In this document: positions 1-10,055 of the stretch, piece after piece
Layout: each line of letters begins with the position of its first letter
How positions within the stretch are numbered: position 1 is the stretch's first letter
Source: Gammaproteobacteria bacterium
GTDB taxonomy: Bacteria; Pseudomonadota; Gammaproteobacteria; Steroidobacterales; Steroidobacteraceae
NCBI GenBank assembly: GCA_010031985.1
Contig: RGYP01000010.1
Location: forward strand, 1-19,118
Direction of reading: 5' to 3'
Length of the DNA: 19,118 nt
Made by a program: the position numbers and the translations under genes
Notes under the pieces: generated by a model
Told to the model about the DNA's origin: nothing
What the model saw: the letters and a program-made list of their open reading frames with translations, nothing else
The model's database searches: none

Positions 1-512
1 GGCAAAGTCACGGTGGTGCCACTGCCCGTGGAGCCACCCGATGAGCCGCCCGTGGAGCCACCCGGCATGCTGCCGGGCAGACCGCTCGTCGAGCCGCCGA
101 AAAGACGCTCGACGATTCGCTGGGCGAGTTCGACAAGACGCTCGAGGGCGAGCAGCGTCGTACCGCGGAAAGTCGCGACGCGCAGGCTGCGAACCGCAAC
201 GCCTCGACGGGGTCTTCGAGTGACGCCTCGGGCGGCGGTCTGGGTCGCGGCGAAGGCGATCTCAAATCCGAGCGTGCGGCGCAGGCCGGTAACGGCGGTG
301 GCGATGCATCGGGCGGCGATCAACGCGATCGGGGCACCGTGAGCGGCGGCGGTAGCGGCGGACCCGATCGTAGTCGACCCTCGGGCGAAGATGACGACAT
401 CGTGGCGCGCCGCTTGCGTCGCGCCGCCGAGCAGGAAACCGATCCCGAGCTCAAAGAAAAGCTCTGGAAGGAGTACACGGAGTACAAGCGGAATGTTCAG
501 GGCAAGAGCTGA
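1..512 (+). CDS. 3' part of a Gly/Asp/Arg-rich hypothetical protein, with probable frame change near its start in this window
   Basis: The convincing reading frame ends at the TGA at 510-512 and is open back to an in-frame TGA at 42-44. Within it, residues such as TLDDSLGEFDKTLEGEQRR, then a Gly/Ser/Asp-rich low-complexity stretch, then a charged helical end (LRRAAEQETDPELKEKLWKE) look protein-like. This frame has no ATG. Its only reasonable start is a GTG at 339, which would leave just 57 residues. The bases before about 100 instead look coding in another frame (first base of the window = codon position 1), giving a Pro/Glu-rich repeat with strong third-position G/C. A switch of -1 (or +2) between about 65 and 105 would join the two. 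I cannot tell a sequencing error from a genuine frameshift or a decayed gene. No family is recognised. The end overlaps the next gene by 20 nt, so it probably belongs to the same operon. Confidence 0.5.
24..64 (+). repeat. Two direct copies of a 17-bp unit, 24-bp period
   Basis: The unit gcccgtggagccacccg occurs at 24-40 and again at 48-64. The 24-bp period keeps the reading frame and encodes a short Pro/Glu-rich (VEPP) repeat in the frame of the window's first base. It lies directly upstream of the point where the coding signal changes frame, so it is a plausible site of slippage. Confidence 0.75.
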
Positions 513-1806
513 TTTTTTTGGTAGCGCCTGGTCGTGGCGCGCGCCGCTGATGGCGGCGCTGGCGCTCTTTGCGCTCGCGGGCTGCGTGGTCAAGGAGACG
601 CGACCGCTGCCAAAGCTCGAAGCCGTGCAGGCGAGGCAGCAGATCCCGGATGCCGAATTGCTCGACGTCAGCGTCCAGGCTTTCGACACCAACATTCCGC
701 CCGGGCTCGCCGACAACGAGGAAGCACTCGACAAGCGACGCATCTACCCCGAAGTTCGCCGCGCCGAATCACGTCTGTTGGCCGCTCGTCTCAAATCGAC
801 GCTCGAAGAGTCGGGGCAGTGGGGTGCAGTACGTGTCGTGCCCGAAGGTGTGAAATTCACCGACGTACTGGTCAGCGGCAAGATCATCGAATCGACGGGT
901 GGTCGTCTCGAACTCGAAATCGACGCCGGCGACGCGATGGGTCGTGTCTGGATCAAAGACAAACGTTACTCCGGGGATGCAGATCTCGGCTCCTACAAAA
1001 CCGACGCGGCGATGCGTGCGCGCGATCCGTTCCAGAACGTCTACGCGCAGATCGCCAACGATTTGATGGCGGCCCGCGACAAACTCAGCCCGGGCGAGCG
1101 CGGCGAGGTGCGCGAGGTCGCACAGCTGCGATTTGCACAAGATCTCGATCCACGATCTTTCGGCGGTTATCTGCAAACCGACGCTGACGGTTTGACCCGA
1201 GTGGCGCGGTTGCCAGCCAAGGACGATCCGGCACTCACGCGCATCGGCAAGATTCGTGAGCGCGATGCTGCGGTGATCGACACCCTCGATGGCTACAACG
1301 AGCAGTTCAACGAGGGGATGTTCGACTCCTACGCGGGCTACCGACGCACCATCCGCGAGGAAATGGAGAAGGAAGACAAGGCGCGGGCACAGGCGACGAC
1401 CCGCACCGTGCTCGGCGCCGCCGCAGTCCTCGCCAGCATTCTGGTGTCGAGTCAGTGCGGCTCCACCGACTACAACTGTCAGCGCATCGAGGACGCCGTC
1501 CGTTATGGCGGCGGTGCAGGTGGCGTGGCAGCCGTGATGTCGGGCATCAAAAAATTCGCCGACGCGAAAACCGCGGCGCAATCCGTGAGGGAACTCGCCC
1601 GCAGCTTCGAGAGCGAGGCTGGCACTCAGGTGGTCGAGGTCGAGGGCCGCACGCTCAAACTCACGGGCACGGCCGAGGAGCAATATCGCGAATGGCGGCG
1701 TCTGCTCGCGACGATCTATGCCGAGGAGACCGGCGGCGTGAGCCCTGCCGTGACACCGCCTGCCGCGACACCGCCTGCCGCCACGCCGAAAGCCCCGCGC
1801 ACCTGA
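493..1806 (+). CDS. Predicted lipoprotein, 437 aa, function unknown
   Basis: The proposed ATG at 493 gives a signal sequence with an Arg-bearing n-region and a hydrophobic stretch ending in the lipobox ALAG-Cys31. The residue after Cys is Val, not Asp, so outer-membrane sorting is expected. The frame is open further upstream to 391, but that part lies over the preceding gene and does not look like protein. An ATG at 550 would leave only 12 residues before the Cys with no positive charge. A GGAG at 479-482 may be the ribosome binding site, though its spacing of 10 is long. The mature protein is mostly hydrophilic. It has a helical, Glu/Arg-rich middle (about 275-300), an Ala/Val-rich hydrophobic segment (about 304-318) followed by two Cys (322, 329), a Gly/Ala-rich stretch, and a TPPAATPPAATPK tail. 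The hydrophobic segment could cross or sit in a membrane. I recognise no named domain. It overlaps the gene before by 20 nt and is 6 nt from the kinase gene, so it is likely a partner of the kinase and channel genes. Confidence 0.8.
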   Translation: MFRARADFFGSAWSWRAPLMAALALFALAGCVVKETRPLPKLEAVQARQQIPDAELLDVSVQAFDTNIPPGLADNEEALDKRRIYPEVRRAESRLLAARLKSTLEESGQWGAVRVVPEGVKFTDVLVSGKIIESTGGRLELEIDAGDAMGRVWIKDKRYSGDADLGSYKTDAAMRARDPFQNVYAQIANDLMAARDKLSPGERGEVREVAQLRFAQDLDPRSFGGYLQTDADGLTRVARLPAKDDPALTRIGKIRERDAAVIDTLDGYNEQFNEGMFDSYAGYRRTIREEMEKEDKARAQATTRTVLGAAAVLASILVSSQCGSTDYNCQRIEDAVRYGGGAGGVAAVMSGIKKFADAKTAAQSVRELARSFESEAGTQVVEVEGRTLKLTGTAEEQYREWRRLLATIYAEETGGVSPAVTPPAATPPAATPKAPRT

Positions 1807-1812
1807 GATTCC

Positions 1813-4070
<2,258 letters not shown>

Positions 4071-4074
<4 letters not shown>

Positions 4075-6542
4075 CGTCTTCCGAGACGACGACGCTGACC
4101 CTGCGCGAGCCCGCAGGGTCTCGCGAGTTGAGTCTGCCCTGTCGAATCGGCGGCGCCGCGGGCGACGAGGTCATCGTCCCAGGAACGACCGGCAGCGAAT
4201 CTTTGCTGCTGCACTCTCTCGAAGGCGAGCTTGGAATCACCGCCGCCCCGGGTACCACGGCTCTTTTCAACGGCAGGTCGCTGGCGGCGGGCGTCTTTAC
4301 GCCGCTGCGGACTGGCGATGTCATTGCTTTCGGCAGCACGCGGTTGTTGTTGCAAGAAAACACCGTACTCGAGGTGCGACACCTCGTCGGCAACGACACC
4401 CTGGCGCCGATCACCCTCGATACGGCGTACGAGGTCACCGATTCCGCGGGCGACGAGCGGATTTTTTTGGCTGATCTCGACGCAGGAGCTGCCGTCGGTA
4501 GCGAGCGAGACACACGGTCCACGTTGACGTCGTTCGGTGCGAATCGCAAGATGCTGGCGATCGCCGCGGCTTTGCTCGCGGTGTTCGGGCTCTTTGCGCT
4601 GCTGCTATCTCGACTCGAAACGGTCCGAGTCACGGTGCTGCCCGCGAACGCCGAGGTGACGGGGTCGGGCTTCGGCTGGCGCTCGGCGGACACCTTGCTG
4701 CTGCTGCCCGGCGAGCGCCGCATTCGCGCCGAGGCCGATGGTTACCTGCCGATCGAACGCGTGATCGAGGTGCGGGAAGATTCCCCGCTCTCGCTGCAGC
4801 TGCAGCTCAAAGAAAAACCAGGCATCCTCGACATCGATACGGACGGTGTGGCGGGTCGAGTGTTCGTCGACGGCGGTGAAGTGGGTGCTGCACCCGGTGA
4901 GATACAAGTCGCCGGCGGCGAGCGTACGCTCACGCTGCGTGCCGAACGCCACCTCGATCTCGTGCAAAAAATAACCGTAGCCGGTCGCGGAACCCGTCAG
5001 CCCTTGAGCTTGCGTTTGCAGCCCTCGTGGGGTGCCCTCGAAATCAGCGCGAGTACGACGGGGGCGAGCGTATCGGTCAACGACGCTGCACCGGTCGCCT
5101 TGCCGGCGCGCGTCGATCTGCCCGCAGGCCTGCATCGACTCAAGATTTCGGCGCGTGGTGCGCGCGATTGGCAAAGCGCCGTATTGCTCAAAGCGGGCGA
5201 GACTCAGCGGATCGGCCCGGTCGAACTCGGTGCCCCCGACGCTCGCTTGCGAGTTTCGTCACGACCTGCCGGTGCCGATGTCACGGTCGGCGGCGTGTTT
5301 CGTGGTCGTACGCCGCTCACCGTGGGTCTGCCGGCAGGATCCGAACACGACATCAGTGTCTCGCTGCAGGGTTATAAAGCCATCGAGCGTCGCGTGTTCG
5401 CCGCCGCCGACAAAGATATCGCGTTGCAACTTTCGCTGCAGTCAGTGCCGGTGCGCCTCACGATACAGGGCGATCCGATCGATGCTGAAGTGGTGATCGA
5501 TGGTGAAGTTCGCGGCAAGACGCCACTAATCATGGAACTGCCTGCCCGTCGGCATGCCTTCGAGCTACGCAAGGCAGGCATGCAGACCGAGCGTATCGAC
5601 GTCGATCTTTCGGCTGCGGTGGATCGCACCGTCGACTACAAGTTGGTGCCGGTGGGTCGCGCGCGTGACTGGAAGCCACCACCGCCTGCGCTGCGTGCCC
5701 AGACTACGGGCACCATGCTTCGCCTGATCACGGGTGGATCATTCACGATGGGTAGCGAGCGTCGTGAACAGGGTCGTCGTGCCAATGAATTCGCTCGCAA
5801 AGTGACGTTGTCACGTCCGTACTACCTCGGCACGCGCGAGGTCACCAACGGCGAGTTTCGTCGCTACAAGGCAGATCACGATTCGGGCTTCGTCGGCAAG
5901 CGCACCCTCGATCTCGATGGTCAACCTGTCAGCAACGTGACTTGGAGCGATGCCGTTCAGTATTGCAACTGGCTGTCGACGCAGGAGGGCTTGCCGGTCG
6001 CCTACGAGCAAAAAAGTGGCCGCTGGACGCTGATCGAACCGGTGACCACGGGTTATCGTCTGCCCACGGAAGCCGAGTGGGAATATGCAGCGCGGCATGC
6101 GGGCCCAGGTGCGCGCACGCAGCGGTACGAGTGGGGCGATGCACTGCCGCCGCCCGCGGGCATCGGTAACCTTGCCGGTCGCGAGGCGATCGATGAAATG
6201 ACTCGTGTGCTCGAAGGTTGGCAGGACGATTATCCGGCCGTTGCACCACCTGGAAAATTTAGAGCCAATGCTTTCGGCATCTTCGACATGACCGGCAATC
6301 TCTCCGAGTGGGTCCACGACGCATACGCGTCTTTCGAAGCCAATGCCGGTGGGACGGATCCGTTGGGGCCTGCTGCGGGCCCTGCCTCCGCGGGGGCAGC
6401 CGCAGCCTCGAATGTGCGGCGGGTGATCAAGGGTAGCCACTGGCGCACGACGACCTTCGCCGATCTGCGTGCGGCCTGGCGCGAAGGGTTCGACGGCACG
6501 TCGCAAGAGGTCGGTTTTCGAGTGGCGCGCTATGCGGAGTAA
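4071..6542 (+). CDS. Membrane protein: FHA-like N-terminus, five PEGA-like repeats, C-terminal FGE-fold domain, 823 aa
   Basis: Residues about 1-110 resemble an FHA fold, especially the second half (FNGRSLAAG then LRTGDVIAFG), but without clear phosphothreonine-binding residues. One membrane helix lies at about 158-181. Beyond it are five repeats of about 50 residues with the PEGA pattern of a value or name strand, a turn such as RGRTPL or RGKTPL, and LPAG (about 184-233, 251-303, 320-372, 392-442, 460-512). PEGA repeats are common in surface and envelope proteins. From about 547 to the end is an FGE/SUMF1 fold: GGSFTMGS, YYLGTREVTNGEF, YRLPTEAEWEYAAR, NAFGIFDMTGNLSEWV and GFRVARY. This domain has a single Cys (in QYCNW) and lacks the two copper-binding Cys of true formylglycine-generating enzymes. 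A binding role, or another reaction of the fold, is therefore more likely than sulfatase activation. Predicted topology is N-terminus inside, repeats and FGE fold in the periplasm. It is translationally coupled to the kinase, and its stop lies inside the first codons of the next gene. Confidence 0.92.
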
Positions 6543-6570
6543 GTCCATGCAAAGTAAGTCCATGCAGAGC
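6532..6570 (+). repeat. 15-bp tandem repeat carrying successive start codons
   Basis: Copies begin at 6532 (atgcggagtaagtcc), 6547 (atgcaaagtaagtcc) and, partially, 6562 (atgcagagc). The period of 15 keeps the frame, so the protein starts MRSKS-MQSKS-MQS. The first copy contains the TAA stop of the preceding gene (6540-6542). The second copy carries the same taa in the same relative place. Confidence 0.85.
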
Positions 6571-6804
6571 AATCGAAAAACCTGGCGGATGATCGCCTTC
6601 ACGACAGCAGGCGCTCTCGTCTGTTGGGGCGCTTCGCTGGCGATGCTGCGCGCAGTCGCCCAAGACGCCACGCCACCCGCAGCCGAAACAAACGAGGCCG
6701 AAGAAATCCAGCGCCGCAAGGCGCCACCCAAGAATTCCGACGAGGAGTCGCCGGAGTATCGCGATTCCGCCGACAACAACATCAGCCTGCCCATCGACAT
6801 CTGA
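6532..6804 (+). CDS. Small exported or single-pass membrane protein, up to 90 aa
   Basis: The frame has three possible ATG starts 15 nt apart (6532, 6547, 6562), made by a tandem repeat, so the exact start is uncertain. All give a basic n-region followed by a hydrophobic stretch (about 20-41 from the first ATG) and AVAQDATPP, a plausible signal-peptidase site or the end of an anchor. The remaining 45 or so residues are very polar, Glu/Asp/Pro-rich, with no Cys and no recognisable domain. The gene overlaps the stop of the PEGA/FGE gene by 11 nt if the first ATG is used, and is followed after 2 nt by the channel gene. I do not recognise a family. Given position and topology, it could be a small accessory subunit of the channel complex. 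Confidence 0.7.
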   Translation: MRSKSMQSKSMQSNRKTWRMIAFTTAGALVCWGASLAMLRAVAQDATPPAAETNEAEEIQRRKAPPKNSDEESPEYRDSADNNISLPIDI

Positions 6805-6806
6805 AC

Positions 6807-7607
6807 ATGAACAAAAAAGCCCCCAACGAATTTCTTTTCACCATCGTCGCTCTGTTGGTGTCCATCGTGATCGTCCACACGATTTACGTGTTGCACGTGC
6901 GGCCGGTTGCCGATGCTACGCTGCAGGCCGATCGCGAGCGCATGATGGTCGACCCCAACTACGTTGCTCAACGATCGCTCGAAGTGGTCGTCAAAGATTA
7001 CGAGCAAGAGGCCGAGATCATCCTCATGCTCTGGGCGCTTGCCATCATGGGCTACAAAACGCACGTCCATCGGCGTGAGCAGCAAGCTCTAGATGCAGAT
7101 CTGCTGCGCCTGCCGGAGGGCATGAAAATCCTGCCTGAAGACACTCGCGAGTATGCGAGACAAATCGAGAATCTGCCGCCCGAGAGTCGCGAGCTGCTGG
7201 TACCGCGGGCCCTGCTCGGGGCGCTGGCGCGCTTCGGAGCGACCCGCAGTGTGCAGGACGCCTCGACCGTAGCGCACGGTTTGTGTCAGTCCGAAGCAGA
7301 CCGACTCGATTCCGACCTCGCACTGCTGCGCTACATCGCATGGGCCATTCCCGCGATCGGCTTCATCGGCACGGTGCGTGGTATCGGCGATGCGCTGTCA
7401 CAGGCCCACAAGGCGGTCACGGGGGATATTTCGGGTGTCACCGAGGGTCTCGGTGTCGCGTTCAACTCGACTCTGATCGCGCTGTTGCTGTCGATTCTGC
7501 TGATGTTCCTCATGCAGCAGTTGCAGCGTGTACAGGAGCGCCGTGTCCTCGATACCGAAACCTGGCTCGACCAAAAAGTCATCCGCAATCTGCAGGCGCG
7601 TTCATGA
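6807..7607 (+). CDS. MotA/TolQ/ExbB-family proton channel protein, 266 aa
   Basis: Members form the pentameric inner-membrane ring of ion-driven motors (ExbB-ExbD, TolQ-TolR, MotA-MotB). Membrane helices are seen at about 9-31, 70-84, 174-190 and 216-238. A mainly cytoplasmic stretch (about 88-172) separates the second and third, the layout of this family. The C-terminal core AIPAIGFIGTVRGIGDAL (180-197), followed by GVTEGLGVAFNSTLIALLLS, matches the ExbB/TolQ signature. Thr222 in NSTLIAL corresponds to the conserved pore Thr in the last helix. The ATG at 6807 is 2 nt after the preceding stop with no strong Shine-Dalgarno site, so coupled translation is likely. The gene ends in an ATGA overlap with the FHA gene. 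No TolR/ExbD/MotB of the usual type is encoded in the window. The tandem VWA proteins are the best candidate partners. The family call is firm; the partner is inference. Confidence 0.92.
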   Translation: MNKKAPNEFLFTIVALLVSIVIVHTIYVLHVRPVADATLQADRERMMVDPNYVAQRSLEVVVKDYEQEAEIILMLWALAIMGYKTHVHRREQQALDADLLRLPEGMKILPEDTREYARQIENLPPESRELLVPRALLGALARFGATRSVQDASTVAHGLCQSEADRLDSDLALLRYIAWAIPAIGFIGTVRGIGDALSQAHKAVTGDISGVTEGLGVAFNSTLIALLLSILLMFLMQQLQRVQERRVLDTETWLDQKVIRNLQARS

Positions 7608-8980
7608 GTGTGACGGGGCTGCATCTGCTCGACGCAGCGCTTGCCGTGGCGAGCGATGGCAGCCTTTCGTCTTCGTCGCCTTCGGTGGTGCATGCAGATC
7701 CTGCGCGTGCCGCCATGATGGGTCGCCCGGCTGGCGACATCGCACGTCTTGCGCCGCGGCAGGTGAGCACCGACCACTGGGCGACTATTGCCCGCGAGGC
7801 CGGCAACGCGCCGGCGCTGGCCGCGGTCGTGGCCCGTGCCGAATTGCGCATGCGCCTCGATGATGTGCAGCGCGAAACGCCGGTACAGTGCGCCGTGTCC
7901 GCTGCATTTTCTGCGGAATCTTTGGGCGTCATCCTGGCCCTTGCGAGGCGCGAGGGAATCCGCATCGGCGGTTTCCACGATGCGGCAGCGCTCGCTGTCG
8001 CGAGCGTTGGCTTGACTGGCGTGACGCTGGTACTCGAATTCGGACTTGCGCACGTGGCAGCAACGCGAGTCGAGCAAGTCGATGATCAACTGCGTCGGCG
8101 AGCGGCGGTGGTGCGACGCGGTATCGGGTTGCTCGCGCTGCGCCAGGCTTGGCTGCGCATGGTGAGTGAAGCGATGGTGCTGCGCACACGCTTCGACCCG
8201 TTGCACGAAGCCGCAAGCGAGCAACGTCTGCATGATTTGCTCGATGATGCTGCAGCGCGTGCCGCGATCTCGGGATCGACCGATCTGGAGCTTCCCACGG
8301 GCCGTGACCCGGTGCGCGTGGGTCTCAGTCGCGATCAGTTCACCGAAGCCGCGGATGACATCTACCGCGAAGTTCTCGCGGCGCTACACGAACTGCGACC
8401 GGCAGGTTCGCGCGTAAACATTTTGATCGACGAAACGGCGACACGCTTGCCGGGTCTTCTCGGCCGTCTCGCCGCATTGCGTGGCTGCCGGTTTTATTCA
8501 TTCGGTTCCAGTCTGATCGCGAGGGCCGCTTCGCTGGCCGATGCCAGAGTCGATGATGATGGCGCAGTCACGCTGCAGCGCGGGTATCCCGTCGGTGCAG
8601 CGCTCGAGTCCGCGAGCGAGCTCGATCTGTCGAACCTGGCGAACTTCGTCGACACCGCGCCCACGCATGCGTTGTGGGAAGGGCGGGCCTTCGTGTTGCC
8701 GCAGAGCGGCGTCCTCGAAATCGGCCGTGAACCTGCCTTGGGTGGCATTCGCCTCGGCGAGGGCTTGGCAGGCGTGTCGCGCCTGCATTGCTCGTTGTGC
8801 GCAGAGGGCGGTGCAGTGACTCTGATTCCGCACAGTGCCCAAGAGACCTGGCTCAACGACGAACGTGTGCGCGGGCGAGTCCGCATTCAGTCCGGCGATC
8901 GGCTGCGTCTGGGTACGCCGGGTGTATCGATCGAACTCATCGCGGTTGGCGGAGCAGGGCATGGCACGCCGCAACGTTGA
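7604..8980 (+). CDS. Degenerate Hsp70-like domain fused to a C-terminal FHA domain, 458 aa
   Basis: Residues about 355-448 form an FHA domain retaining the phosphothreonine-binding set: Gly374-Arg375, Ser392 and His395 (VSRLHCSL), and Asn418 (WLNDERV). The first 330 or so residues follow the order of an Hsp70/actin-fold ATPase: an early segment ending SPSVVH, then CAVSAAFSAESLGVILAL, then LVLEFGLAHVAATRV where Hsp70 has its DLGGGT loop, then PVRVGLSRDQFTEAADDIY (Hsp70-like L-x-R-x-x-F segment), then VNILIDETATRLPGLLG. The nucleotide-binding loops are eroded: GLAH replaces GGGT and no DLGTT-like start is seen. It is probably a non-hydrolysing scaffold. No signal peptide or membrane helix is present, so it is cytoplasmic. 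It starts in an ATGA overlap with the channel gene and overlaps the first VWA gene by 20 nt. It probably reads Thr phosphorylated by the kinase encoded upstream. The FHA call is solid; the Hsp70-like call is moderate. Confidence 0.85.
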   Translation: MSVTGLHLLDAALAVASDGSLSSSSPSVVHADPARAAMMGRPAGDIARLAPRQVSTDHWATIAREAGNAPALAAVVARAELRMRLDDVQRETPVQCAVSAAFSAESLGVILALARREGIRIGGFHDAAALAVASVGLTGVTLVLEFGLAHVAATRVEQVDDQLRRRAAVVRRGIGLLALRQAWLRMVSEAMVLRTRFDPLHEAASEQRLHDLLDDAAARAAISGSTDLELPTGRDPVRVGLSRDQFTEAADDIYREVLAALHELRPAGSRVNILIDETATRLPGLLGRLAALRGCRFYSFGSSLIARAASLADARVDDDGAVTLQRGYPVGAALESASELDLSNLANFVDTAPTHALWEGRAFVLPQSGVLEIGREPALGGIRLGEGLAGVSRLHCSLCAEGGAVTLIPHSAQETWLNDERVRGRVRIQSGDRLRLGTPGVSIELIAVGGAGHGTPQR

Positions 8981-10055
8981 GGTTTTCAGCCTTTCGTTTC
9001 TCGACGTCATCTGCTGCGGCTTCGGCGCCGTCATTCTTTTTTACACCATCATCAGCGCTCAGAGCGGCATCGAGCGTACCCGCAAAGCCGAAGATCTGAG
9101 TGCTACGGTCTCCAAGCTCGAAGAAGAAGTCATCACTGGCGCTAAAAATCTCGTGGTCTTGCGCAACACGCTGCAAAAGACCGAGAGCGAGACGATCTCG
9201 GCTTCATCACGAGCCACCCAGCTCATCGAAGAACTGCAGCGCAAGCGTGAGGAGAGTTTCATCTACGATGCCGAGACGCTTGCCAAGCGGGAACGGATCG
9301 AAAAACTCAAAGCCGACGTCAAGGCTCTCGAAGAAAGCAGTCGCAGACTCGAAGCGAGCGCCAAGATCGCAACGCCGCGCGGCGAGCTTACCGGCGCAGG
9401 AAAATCGCGCGCGAGTCGGCGCTACATCACGGGCCTCACTCTGAAGGGTCGACGTATCCTGGTGCTGTTCGATCGCTCGGCCAGCATGCTCGATGAAGAT
9501 CTGGTCAACATCATCCGCTTGCGTAATTCGCCTCCCGCAGCACAGCAGGGGGCCGAAAAGTGGCGCCGCGCGACGGATATCGCCAGCTGGATCATCAACG
9601 AAATTCCGGATGCGTCGCAATATCAATTCTACGCATTCAACACCACGGCCACTGCCTTGCTCGAAGGCTCTGCGGGCGAGTGGATTCGCGGCGACGATCA
9701 GAGTCGGCGCGAAAAGCTGCTGGACTCGATGGGTCAACTGGCGCCGGCGGGTGGTACCAGTCTCATCAATGCCTTTGCGGCGATTCGTGACATGAAGGTT
9801 CCACCTGATCAGGTCATCCTGATCACCGACGGCTTGCCTACGCAGGGAGCGACCGCCCCTGCACTGCGTCGCCTCGTCGATGCAGCCGACCGCGCCAAGC
9901 TTTTCGACGAAGCCATCCGCGGTCTCAATAAAAACGTACCCGTCGACGTCATTTTGCTGCCGATGAAGGGTGACGTTCCCGCGCCCCACAGATTCTGGGG
10001 ACTCGCGCGACTCACCAAGGGCGCCTTCGTCATGCCGTCACCGGACTGGCCATGA
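8961..10055 (+). CDS. VWA-domain protein with TolR/ExbD-like N-terminal membrane helix, 364 aa
   Basis: The N-terminus has a short basic stretch, then SLSFLDVICCGFGA (10-23) leading into the only membrane helix (about 12-32). Asp15 sits where TolR and ExbD carry their proton-binding Asp (LLDV/FIDV). A coiled coil rich in Glu/Lys/Arg follows (about 38-137). The VWA domain covers about 163-360, with an intact metal-ion (MIDAS) site: DRSAS at 171-175, Thr266 in GGTSL and Asp290 in ITDG. VWA domains bind protein partners through a divalent metal. Predicted topology is N-terminus inside, coiled coil and VWA in the periplasm. A GGAG at 8951-8954 with spacing 6 supports the ATG at 8961, although the frame is open further upstream inside the FHA gene. 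It overlaps the FHA gene by 20 nt and the second VWA gene by 4 nt (ATGA). The family and MIDAS site are clear; the stator-like role of the helix is inference. Confidence 0.93.
   Translation: MARRNVEVFSLSFLDVICCGFGAVILFYTIISAQSGIERTRKAEDLSATVSKLEEEVITGAKNLVVLRNTLQKTESETISASSRATQLIEELQRKREESFIYDAETLAKRERIEKLKADVKALEESSRRLEASAKIATPRGELTGAGKSRASRRYITGLTLKGRRILVLFDRSASMLDEDLVNIIRLRNSPPAAQQGAEKWRRATDIASWIINEIPDASQYQFYAFNTTATALLEGSAGEWIRGDDQSRREKLLDSMGQLAPAGGTSLINAFAAIRDMKVPPDQVILITDGLPTQGATAPALRRLVDAADRAKLFDEAIRGLNKNVPVDVILLPMKGDVPAPHRFWGLARLTKGAFVMPSPDWP
8979..9037 (+). repeat. Conserved 59-bp segment, copy 1 (membrane-helix motif of first VWA gene)
   Basis: This 59-bp stretch matches 10076-10134 at 51 of 59 positions. 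Seven of the eight differences are silent and one changes Val to Ile. It encodes the EVFSLSFLDVICCGFGA motif. The pattern indicates selection on the protein rather than a recent DNA-level duplication. Confidence 0.85.

Noticed and set aside
391..492. Upstream extension of the first lipoprotein gene
   Set aside because: The extra 34 residues are shadow-like (Ser/Arg-rich), overlap the preceding gene, and would place the lipobox too far from the N-terminus.
9207..9989. Open frame of 260 codons on the minus strand
   Set aside because: Antisense to the first VWA gene, whose metal-site motifs are intact. No domain is seen in the antisense translation.
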